Positions 57,707-64,000 of a stretch of 64,000 nt of DNA are shown one piece after another. The notes below the pieces were generated by a model. That model saw only the letters and a program-made list of their open reading frames with translations. It had not been told where the DNA came from and did no database searches. Every line of letters begins with the position of its first letter. Within the stretch, counting starts at the first letter, position 1. Source of the DNA: Aromatoleum tolulyticum (GTDB lineage: Bacteria > Pseudomonadota > Gammaproteobacteria > Burkholderiales > Rhodocyclaceae); assembly GCF_900156155.1 (NCBI RefSeq), contig NZ_FTMD01000003.1, forward strand, positions 248,001 to 312,000, given 5' to 3'. A program made the position numbers and the translations under genes.

Positions 57707-58717
57707 ATGACCACCAGCCTCATCCGCCGCAGCCTGCTGGCGCTCGCACTCACCGCCGGCCTGATCGGCAGCGTGCAGGCCGAGACGACGCTGCTCAACG
57801 TTTCCTACGACCCGACGCGCGAGCTGTACCAGGCCTTCAACCCCGAATTCACGAAGCACTGGAAGGCGAAGACCGGCCAGGACGTGACGATCAAGCAGTC
57901 GCACGGTGGCTCGGGCAAGCAGGCGCGCGCGGTGATCGACGGGCTGGAGGCAGACGTCGTGACGCTGGCGCTGGCCTACGACATCGACGTGATCTCTGCG
58001 AAGACGAGCAAGCTTCCCGCCGACTGGCAGAAGCGCCTGTCGCACAACAGCTCGCCTTACACGTCGACGATCGTGTTCCTCGTGCGCAAGGGCAATCCGA
58101 AGGGCATCAAGGACTGGGGCGACCTGGTGAAGCCGGGCGTCGAGGTGATCACGCCGAACCCGAAGACCTCGGGCGGCGCGCGCTGGAACTACCTCGCGGC
58201 GTGGGGCTACGCGCTGCAGCAGCCGGGCGGCAACGAGGCGAAGGCGAAGGAGTTCATAACCGAGCTGTTCAAGCACGTGCCGGTGCTCGATTCGGGCGCG
58301 CGCGGCGCGACCAACACCTTCGTCCAGCGCGGCATCGGCGACGTGTTGCTGGCGTGGGAGAACGAGGCCTTCCTGTCGGTGAATGAGCTGGGCCCGGACA
58401 AGTTCGAGATCGTGGTGCCGTCGGTGTCGATCCTCGCGGAGCCGCCGGTCACCGTGGTCGACGGGGTCGCGGCGAAGCGCGGCACGGCGGAAGTCGCGAA
58501 GGCCTACGTGGAATATCTGTACTCGCCGGTCGGGCAGAAGATTGCGGCGCAGCATTACTACCGCCCGGCGAAGCCGGAACTGGCCGACCCGAAGGACGTG
58601 GCGCGCTTTCCGAAGCTGAAGACCTTCACCATCGACAGCCTGTTCGGCGGCTGGGCGAAGACGCAGAAGGCGCACTTCGACGACGGCGGCGTGTTCGACC
58701 AGATCTTCACGCGCTGA
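57707..58717 (+). CDS. sbp: Sulfate/thiosulfate-binding protein
   Basis: 336 residues. Signal peptide to about [62 protein letters not shown] and [25 protein letters not shown] are Sbp/CysP signatures. Delivers sulfate to CysTWA, whose genes are not in the window. AGGGAG precedes the ATG. Confidence 0.95.
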   Translation: MTTSLIRRSLLALALTAGLIGSVQAETTLLNVSYDPTRELYQAFNPEFTKHWKAKTGQDVTIKQSHGGSGKQARAVIDGLEADVVTLALAYDIDVISAKTSKLPADWQKRLSHNSSPYTSTIVFLVRKGNPKGIKDWGDLVKPGVEVITPNPKTSGGARWNYLAAWGYALQQPGGNEAKAKEFITELFKHVPVLDSGARGATNTFVQRGIGDVLLAWENEAFLSVNELGPDKFEIVVPSVSILAEPPVTVVDGVAAKRGTAEVAKAYVEYLYSPVGQKIAAQHYYRPAKPELADPKDVARFPKLKTFTIDSLFGGWAKTQKAHFDDGGVFDQIFTR

Positions 58718-58761
58718 GCCGCGCATCACCACTGACGACAAGCGCACGGAGAGAGCCGCGC

Positions 58762-59445
58762 ATGCGACACACGACGCTGATCGTGCCGGGCTTCCACGGC
58801 AGCGGGCCGGACCACTGGCAGACGTGGCTGGAACAGCGCTTGCCGGACGCGCGGCGCGTGCGCGGCGTCGACTGGGAAGCGCCCGTGCTGGCGCGCTGGG
58901 CGGCGGCGGTGCGGCGCGAGATCGACGAGTCGGCGCACGCGGTATGGCTCGTCGCGCACAGCTTCGGCTGCCTGGCGAGCGTGGTCGCGGCGGCCGACCG
59001 GCCCGAGCGGGTCGCCGGAGCACTGCTGGTCGCGCCGGCCGATCCGGCACGCTTCGGCCCGCTCGGACTGCAGGAGGAAACGGCGGGGCCGATCGACGAC
59101 CTCGGGCCGTGGCTGCCGCAGGGGCAGCTCGGCTTTCCCTGTGCGGTGATCGCCAGCACCAACGACCCCTGGGTGCGGCTGACGGTCGCGGCCTACTGGG
59201 CCGACCGCTGGGGGGCGCGCTTCATCAATGTCGGTGCGGCCGGGCACATCAACGTCGACTCCGGCTTCGGTGCCTGGCCCTACTGCCACGACCTGCTCGA
59301 CGGCATGCAGCAGGCTCACGAGGATCTGCCGCTGGGCGCGATCTCCGGCCGGCGCGAGTCGCACAAAGGCCGGCGCAGCGCACTCGCACGCCTGCGCCAT
59401 CACACCCGCAGTTCGCTCGAGCTGCGGCCCGGCGATCCGGATTAA
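58762..59445 (+). CDS. RBBP9/YdeN-type alpha/beta serine hydrolase
   Basis: 227 residues. GFHGSGPDHWQTWLE, nucleophile elbow AHSFGCL (Ser), Asp in STNDPW and His in GHINVDSGFG give the triad. C-terminal about 25 residues are basic and look disordered. Substrate unknown. Lies 44 bases after sbp in the sulfur block, which may mean it acts on an organosulfur ester (weak inference). Confidence 0.87.
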   Translation: MRHTTLIVPGFHGSGPDHWQTWLEQRLPDARRVRGVDWEAPVLARWAAAVRREIDESAHAVWLVAHSFGCLASVVAAADRPERVAGALLVAPADPARFGPLGLQEETAGPIDDLGPWLPQGQLGFPCAVIASTNDPWVRLTVAAYWADRWGARFINVGAAGHINVDSGFGAWPYCHDLLDGMQQAHEDLPLGAISGRRESHKGRRSALARLRHHTRSSLELRPGDPD

Positions 59446-59530
59446 TTCCTCCCCCCTCGCCCCAGGCAGTAGCAGCGCCCGCCCGCGGACGGCCTCCGGT
59501 CCGGCCGACGGCGGGCGCCGTGCCGTATGT

Positions 59531-59553
59531 GCTTATCGCATCCGACGATAAGC
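59531..59553. repeat. 8-bp inverted repeat downstream of the serine hydrolase gene
   Basis: GCTTATCG (59531-59538) and CGATAAGC (59546-59553), perfect, with a 7-base centre. It may be a weak terminator or an operator; it lies 34 bases upstream of the next promoter element. Confidence 0.4.
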
Positions 59554-59586
59554 ACCGTATTTCTTCCCCGCTGCAATACATCCGAA

Positions 59587-59627
59587 TTTTTCTTGGTTCG
59601 TCGGCGCACCGCCGCCGCGTAGATTTT
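59587..59627 (+). promoter_or_regulatory. ABC-transporter promoter, twin of the sbp promoter
   Basis: TTTTTCTTGGTTC (59587-59599) and TAGATTTT (59620-59627) at the same distance as upstream of sbp. AATACAT precedes it at both sites. Confidence 0.55.
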
Positions 59628-59696
59628 GTGCATAGGACGGCGGCAGCGCATGAGGCGCACGCCGCGGACGTCGCACATTGCCCAGGGAGAATTCCA

Positions 59697-60722
59697 ATGC
59701 ATCCATCTCGAATCGCACGCGCCGGCATCCTCGCGCTGTCGCTGCTTGGCGCGACCAGTCTCGCGCATGCGGAGAATCTGAAGGTGGGCTACCTGCCGGT
59801 CACCGGCCACGCCAAGTTCTTCGTCGCCAAGGAATACGGCCTGTTCAAACAGGAGGGGCTGGACGTCGAGCTGATCGAGTTCCAGAACTCGGCCGACGGG
59901 CTCAATGCCGTCACCGCCGGCAAGCTCGACGTGGGCGCCTTCGGCACCACCGCACCGCTCGCGCACTACGCGAAGGGGGCCGACCTGAAGGTGATCGGCG
60001 GCATCATGGGGCTCGATGCGGCGCTGGTCGTGACGCCCGAAAAGGCGGCGTCGATCCGCAATATCGGCGACCTGCGCGGCAAGAAGGTCGCGACGGTGCG
60101 ACTGGCGACGGGCGACGCGGTGCTGCGCGGCGCGCTGCACGACGAGAAGATCGACTGGAAGAGCGACCTGAAGATCTTCGAACTGAAGAATCCGCCCGCG
60201 GTGATCGAGGCGGTGAAGTCCGGCCAGGTCGATGCGGGGGTGGTGTGGGGGCCGCACGACATCCGTGCCGAGCGGCAGGGGCTGAAGATCGTCGTGCGTT
60301 CGTCCGAGCTGCAGCCGGGGCATCCGTGCTGCCGCATCGTCGTGACCTCGGACAAGCTCAAGCAGGGCGATACGCACGTGCGCTTCCTGCGCGCGATCCT
60401 GAAGGCGGAGAAGTTCGCGGCGGAGCGCAGGAAGGAAACGATCGACGCGATCCAGAAGTATGTGAAGCTCGATCGCGACGTGCTGGAACAGGGCTACTAC
60501 TCGCCCCATCTGGACCAGTCGACCGACCCCAACGTGCAGGGCACGCAGAAGTTCTGGACGACGCTGGTGAGCTCGGAAGTGGTCGACGGCACGCGCCCGC
60601 TGGCGCCGATCTTCGATCTGACGCCCTACCGCAAGGCGCTCGACAGCCTCGCGAAGGAGAACCCGCGCGACGCGTTCTGGCAGGCGCGCCTGAAGAGCGA
60701 GCCGACGAGGAACCAGCTGTGA
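59697..60722 (+). CDS. SsuA/TauA/NrtA-type ABC transporter substrate-binding protein
   Basis: 341 residues. Signal peptide to about LAHAE, then KVGYLPVTGHAKFFVAKEYGLFKQEGLDVELIEF and SADGLNAVTAGKLDVGAFGTTAPL, typical of the sulfonate/taurine/nitrate type. Exact ligand unknown. The context (sbp, shared promoter element) suggests sulfonates. AGGGAG precedes ATG 59697. Stop overlaps the next start (GTGA). Confidence 0.92.
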   Translation: MHPSRIARAGILALSLLGATSLAHAENLKVGYLPVTGHAKFFVAKEYGLFKQEGLDVELIEFQNSADGLNAVTAGKLDVGAFGTTAPLAHYAKGADLKVIGGIMGLDAALVVTPEKAASIRNIGDLRGKKVATVRLATGDAVLRGALHDEKIDWKSDLKIFELKNPPAVIEAVKSGQVDAGVVWGPHDIRAERQGLKIVVRSSELQPGHPCCRIVVTSDKLKQGDTHVRFLRAILKAEKFAAERRKETIDAIQKYVKLDRDVLEQGYYSPHLDQSTDPNVQGTQKFWTTLVSSEVVDGTRPLAPIFDLTPYRKALDSLAKENPRDAFWQARLKSEPTRNQL

Positions 60723-61516
60723 GCGGCGCGACGACTGCGGCCTTGCGCGTGGAGCGGCTGCGTTTCGGCTACGGCGGGACGACGGTGCTTGACGGCATCG
60801 ACCTCGCGGTGGCGGAAGGCAGCTTCCTCGCCCTGCTCGGCCCCAGCGGTTCGGGCAAGAGCACTCTGCTGCGCCTGATCGCGGGCCTGGAAAGCCCCGA
60901 ACGCGGGCGCGTGCTCGCCGGCAACCGGCCAGTCGCCGGGCCGGGCGTCGAGCGTGCGGAGGTGTTCCAGAACTATGCGCTGTTTCCGTGGATGCGCGTG
61001 GTCGACAACGTCGCCGAGGGCGTGCGCAAGGCGCGGCCGGGGATTGCCCGCACGGCGGCGCGCGCGCGGGCAGCCGACTACCTCGAGCGCGTGGGTCTGC
61101 CGGGCGTCGCGGAGAGCTACCCGTTCGAGCTGTCCGGCGGCATGCAGCAACGGGCGGCGATCGCCCGCGCGCTGGCGCTGGAATCGCCGTTTCTGCTGAT
61201 GGACGAGCCCTTCGGGGCGCTGGATCCGGTCAATCGCGCCCGTCTGCAGGATCTGCTGGTCGAGCTGTGGCAGGGGCGCGCGCCGCGGCCGACCGTGGTG
61301 TTCGTGACGCACGACGTCGACGAGGCCCTGCTGCTCGCCGACCGCGTCGCGGTGCTGGGGGCCTCGCCGGGGCGGGTCATCGCGGACTTCGCGGTGCCCT
61401 TCGAGCGTCCGCGCTCGCGCGCAGCGCTGTTCGGCGACCACCGCTTCCACGCACTGCGCGAATCGATCGCCGAAGCGCTCGACGCGGACACGCTGGCCCG
61501 CCTCGCGGCGGCCTGA
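60719..61516 (+). CDS. ABC transporter ATP-binding protein (SsuB/TauB-type)
   Basis: 265 residues from GTG 60719, overlapping the upstream stop, with GAGGAA before it. Walker A GPSGSGKST, Q-loop FQNYALFPW, signature LSGGMQQR, Walker B LLMDEPFGALD, H-loop FVTHDVDEA. Energises the adjacent permease. Confidence 0.95.
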   Translation: MSGATTAALRVERLRFGYGGTTVLDGIDLAVAEGSFLALLGPSGSGKSTLLRLIAGLESPERGRVLAGNRPVAGPGVERAEVFQNYALFPWMRVVDNVAEGVRKARPGIARTAARARAADYLERVGLPGVAESYPFELSGGMQQRAAIARALALESPFLLMDEPFGALDPVNRARLQDLLVELWQGRAPRPTVVFVTHDVDEALLLADRVAVLGASPGRVIADFAVPFERPRSRAALFGDHRFHALRESIAEALDADTLARLAAA

Positions 61517-61538
61517 ACCGTCATCTGGAGAACCGTTC

Positions 61539-62369
61539 ATGATTTCCGAAACTTCGACGCTCGACGCCGTGTCGGTGCCCGCGGACACGCGGGACGACGC
61601 CGACACGGCGTCCGCGCGCTCAGCCCGACTCGCCTTCGCGTGGGAACCCTGGCTGCTGTGGCTGGCGCTGATCGCCGCGTGGCAGGGCATCGCCAGCCTG
61701 ATCGCCGGGCAGGGCAATCCGCTACTGCCGCCCCCCGCGGTGGTGCTCGACGCGCTATGGCAGTCGCTGCCGGAGCTGTTCACGGGGACCTGGTCATCGC
61801 TGCTGATCCTCGTGCCCGGCTTCGCGCTCGCGGTCGTTGTCGGCGTCGGGTTGGGTCTCGTCACGGGCACGTCGCCGCGGCTGGGGCGGGCGTTCTTCCC
61901 CTTCGCGAAGGTCGCGGCGCCGGTGCCGCCGACCGTCTACATCCCCTACGCGATCGCCGTGCTGCCGACCTTCCACCTGTCGGCGACCTTCGTCGTGTTC
62001 GTCGGCGCCTTCTGGCCGGTGTTCCAGAACACGGTCGCCGGTGCGCACGCCGTCGAGGGGCGGCATCGCGACAACGCCGCGGTGCTGGGCTTTTCCCGCC
62101 TCGAATACCTGCGCAAGGTGGTCTTCCCCGCAAGCCTGCCGCACATCTTCTCGGGGATGGCCGTGGGCCTGGGCTTCGGCTTCATCCTGCTGACCGTCGC
62201 CGAGCTCTTCGGCGCGAACGCGGGCCTCGGTCGCTTCGTCCAATACTACGCGGACTTCGCCGACTACCCGCGCATGGTGGCAGGCATCCTGTACACCGGC
62301 GTCGTGACCTGGGCCGCGATGACCGTGCTCGAGCGGGTCCGGGCACGTGCGCTGTTCTGGCTGCGTTAA
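61539..62369 (+). CDS. ABC transporter permease (SsuC/TauC-type)
   Basis: 276 residues, about six helices after a polar N-terminus of about 35. LPPPAVVLDALWQSLPELFTGTWSSL and the EAA loop (AAVLGFSRLEYLRKVVFPASLPHIFSG) are typical of the family. 22 bases after the ATPase; GGAG precedes the ATG. Confidence 0.93.
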   Translation: MISETSTLDAVSVPADTRDDADTASARSARLAFAWEPWLLWLALIAAWQGIASLIAGQGNPLLPPPAVVLDALWQSLPELFTGTWSSLLILVPGFALAVVVGVGLGLVTGTSPRLGRAFFPFAKVAAPVPPTVYIPYAIAVLPTFHLSATFVVFVGAFWPVFQNTVAGAHAVEGRHRDNAAVLGFSRLEYLRKVVFPASLPHIFSGMAVGLGFGFILLTVAELFGANAGLGRFVQYYADFADYPRMVAGILYTGVVTWAAMTVLERVRARALFWLR

Positions 62370-62379
62370 GGGGGCGACG

Positions 62380-63018
62380 ATGAGCAGCTTTCTGCGCAAG
62401 CACGATTTTCCGGGGACTGTCGTCATGCCGGAACCACCCCGCCCCGACGATGAGGAAGACAAGGAACGCTACATCGCACGTCAATTGTGGTGGGCGCTCG
62501 CCGGCCTGCTGCTGTTCGCGCTGACCCTGCTGTTCGGATGGGGCGGCGCGTACGCGGCGGCGGGACGCTCCGCGCCGGACGCACCCCTCTTCGCACCGAC
62601 AGTCGACCTCGCCACGGCGCTCGCCGACGCGCGCCGCGCCGGGCGCAAGGGGGTCGCGGTGCTGTACGAGATGGACGGCTGCGGCGAATGCGCACGCGTG
62701 AAGGCCTCGACCTTCCGCGATACCGCGCTGCAGCGCGAGTTGCGCACCCATTTCGTGCCGGTCAGCCTGCGCGCGGACGAGCCGGTGGCACTGCGCGACT
62801 TCGACGGCGGTGCGACGACGCAGGCCGCGTTCGCGAATGCCCAGCGCGTGTTCGCGCTCCCGACGGTGGTGTTCTACGACCTCGACGGTATCGCCGTGGC
62901 ACGCCAGCCGGGCAGCCGCTGGCCGGCCGCCGAGTGGCTGCGGCTGGCGCGCTACGTGCGCGACGGCGGCTACGAGAACGCGCCGTTCCAGCCGCGCACG
63001 CCGGCCGCCGGACACTGA
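62380..63018 (+). CDS. Membrane-anchored thioredoxin-fold protein
   Basis: 212 residues from ATG 62380. One membrane helix (about 37-58, LWWALAGLLLFALTLLFGWGGA), then a thioredoxin-like domain with the redox motif CGEC (in EMDGCGECARVK) and cis-Pro ALPTVVFYDLDG. Probably a periplasmic thiol protein. It begins 10 bases after the ABC permease, so it is likely in the same operon; a role in sulfur handling is inference. Confidence 0.8.
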   Translation: MSSFLRKHDFPGTVVMPEPPRPDDEEDKERYIARQLWWALAGLLLFALTLLFGWGGAYAAAGRSAPDAPLFAPTVDLATALADARRAGRKGVAVLYEMDGCGECARVKASTFRDTALQRELRTHFVPVSLRADEPVALRDFDGGATTQAAFANAQRVFALPTVVFYDLDGIAVARQPGSRWPAAEWLRLARYVRDGGYENAPFQPRTPAAGH

Positions 63019-63111
63019 CCGGGATGCGCCGCCGCGCAAGCGGCGCGCACCGGGAAATTCCCCGCCACCCGCACTGCGCCGCGGGCTCGCCGCCCGTGCG
63101 CGCGCGTTCGT

Positions 63112-63147
63112 CCCATTCCCATTTCCGTTTCCATTCCCATTTCCATT
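63112..63147 (+). repeat. Hexanucleotide repeat upstream of the acyl-CoA synthetase gene
   Basis: Six tandem, imperfect copies of YCCRTT (CCCATT, CCCATT, TCCGTT, TCCATT, CCCATT, TCCATT), ending 24 bases before the ATG. It lies in the leader or promoter of the gene. Confidence 0.85.
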
Positions 63148-63171
63148 CGACGCACACAGGAGTTTTCCACG

Positions 63172-64000
63172 ATGCAGGGATTGATGATGCAGCTGCCGCT
63201 GCTGATTTCCGGCCTGATCGCCCATGCCGACCGCAATCACGGCGATATCACGATCGTCAGCCGGCTCGCCGAAGACCCGCACGGCCCGCTGCACCGCACG
63301 ACCTGGCGCGAAACCCACCGCCGGGCCCGCCAGCTGGCCAATGCGCTCGCGCACCTGAGCGTGCGCCAGGGCGACCGCGTCGCGACGCTCGCGTGGAACA
63401 CGCATCGTCACCTCGAGCTGTACTACGCCGTGGCCGGCAGCGGCGCGGTGTGCCACACGGTGAATCCGCGCCTCTTCGATGACCAGATCGCCTGGATCCT
63501 CGCGCATGCCGACGCGCAGGTGCTGTTCTTCGACGCCACCTTCGCGGACATCGTCGCACGCATCGCGCACAAGCTACCGCAGGTGACGCACTTCGTGCAG
63601 ATGACCGGCCGCGAACACCTGCCCGCGAAATTCCCGCGCGAGTTGCTCGCCTACGAGGATCTCGTGCATCGCCATTCGGAACACTACGCGTGGCCGCAGC
63701 TCGACGAAAACACGGCATCGAGCCTGTGCTACACGTCCGGCACGACCGGCAACCCGAAGGGCGTGCTGTACAGCCACCGCTCGACGGTGCTGCACGCCTA
63801 CGCCTGCGCCCTGCCCGACAGTTTCGGCATCTGCGCGCGCGACACCGTGATGCCGGTGGTACCGATGTACCACGTCAATGCTTGGGGCCTGCCCTACATC
63901 GCGGCGCTCACGGGCGCACGCCTGGTGCTGCCGGGGCCGCTGCTCGACGGCGCGTCGCTGCACCGGCTGATCGTCGACGAGGGCGTCAGCTTCTCGAACG
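63172..64000 (+). CDS. Medium/long-chain acyl-CoA synthetase, N-terminal part (cut by window edge)
   Basis: 276 residues visible. AMP-binding motif YTSGTTGNPKG, VPMYHVNAWGLPY and the N-terminal WRETHRRARQLANAL match AlkK-type fatty-acyl-CoA ligases. Activates a fatty acid via acyl-AMP. AGGAG is 9 bases before ATG 63172. The C-terminal domain lies outside the window. Confidence 0.92.
   Translation, partial: MQGLMMQLPLLISGLIAHADRNHGDITIVSRLAEDPHGPLHRTTWRETHRRARQLANALAHLSVRQGDRVATLAWNTHRHLELYYAVAGSGAVCHTVNPRLFDDQIAWILAHADAQVLFFDATFADIVARIAHKLPQVTHFVQMTGREHLPAKFPRELLAYEDLVHRHSEHYAWPQLDENTASSLCYTSGTTGNPKGVLYSHRSTVLHAYACALPDSFGICARDTVMPVVPMYHVNAWGLPYIAALTGARLVLPGPLLDGASLHRLIVDEGVSFSN

Noticed and set aside
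62762-63236. Frames with alternating Asn-Gly or Trp-Lys near 63110-63150
   Set aside because: They are translations of the hexanucleotide repeat on the minus strand and carry no domain.

Overview
The window looks like chromosomal DNA of a facultatively anaerobic, probably denitrifying betaproteobacterium of the Rhodocyclales (Azoarcus / Aromatoleum / Thauera type). This is an inference from protein resemblance, high GC, a cbb3 oxidase cluster with Fnr and Dnr regulators, PHA synthase, NnrS, and nadE next to a P-II gene. I see no tRNA, rRNA, CRISPR array, insertion sequence or prophage. Both edges cut a gene: a Crp/Fnr-type regulator on the left and an acyl-CoA synthetase on the right.

Layout. 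0-10 kb: trxB, an Smr-domain protein, nadE-glnB, a small lipoprotein, ppa and a TonB-type protein. These are followed by a copper unit (copA, copZ, a MerR-family regulator with a mer-like operator, and a SafE/TauE-like membrane protein). 10.8-20 kb: anaerobic and nitrosative-stress genes: hemN, fnr, the nnrS-sirB-hemerythrin operon, a Dnr-type regulator, a beta-CASP metallo-hydrolase with phaC, and uspA. 20-28.6 kb: the full cbb3 oxidase set in the order ccoI-ccoS, gap, ccoN-O-Q-P-G-H, small membrane protein, all on the minus strand. 28.7-32 kb: a short-chain dehydrogenase, a Nudix hydrolase, a retropepsin-like protease and an AlgZ/FimS-type histidine kinase. 32.3-39.6 kb: a type IV minor-pilin operon (pilE-like, fimT, pilV, pilW, pilX, pilY1) facing a second FimT/GspH pseudopilin. 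39.9-48 kb: yjfB-like, yajQ, ppnP, DUF2788, argG, argF, argD, DUF3579, rpsT, murJ and a PEBP protein. 48-56.8 kb: ggt, a PFK, adk, kdsB, a Trm112-like gene, lpxK, exbD, exbB and xseA. 56.9-64 kb: sodB, then a sulfur-acquisition block (sbp, serine hydrolase, ABC transporter, thioredoxin-fold protein) and the truncated acyl-CoA synthetase.

How the genes work together. Four TTGAC-N4-(G/A)TCAA boxes (Fnr/Anr/Dnr type) lie between 12 and 26 kb and tie hemN, fnr, uspA and the cbb3 region into one low-oxygen regulon. CopA, CopZ, the SafE-like protein, CcoI, CcoG and CcoH can jointly handle copper and assemble the oxidase. HemN supplies haem under low oxygen. The histidine kinase sits divergently beside the minor-pilin operon that FimS/AlgR controls in Pseudomonas.

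Most interesting signal. In the 389-base gap between ccoS and ccoN the minus strand carries an Fnr box centred exactly at -41.5 of a plausible start, a start near 25798, a stable stem-loop, a pyrimidine-rich stretch, and a GC hairpin followed by nine U. I read this as a candidate oxygen-responsive small RNA of about 107 nt, or else as an attenuated ccoN leader. A second Fnr-type box between the convergent dnr and phaC genes has the same -41.5 geometry and would drive an antisense RNA into dnr. Other points are a PPi-type phosphofructokinase with an ATP-type glycine, a mer-like operator with an incomplete MerR metal site, a perfect DnaA box in a palindrome beside an AT-rich tract, and two matching sulfur-gene promoters.
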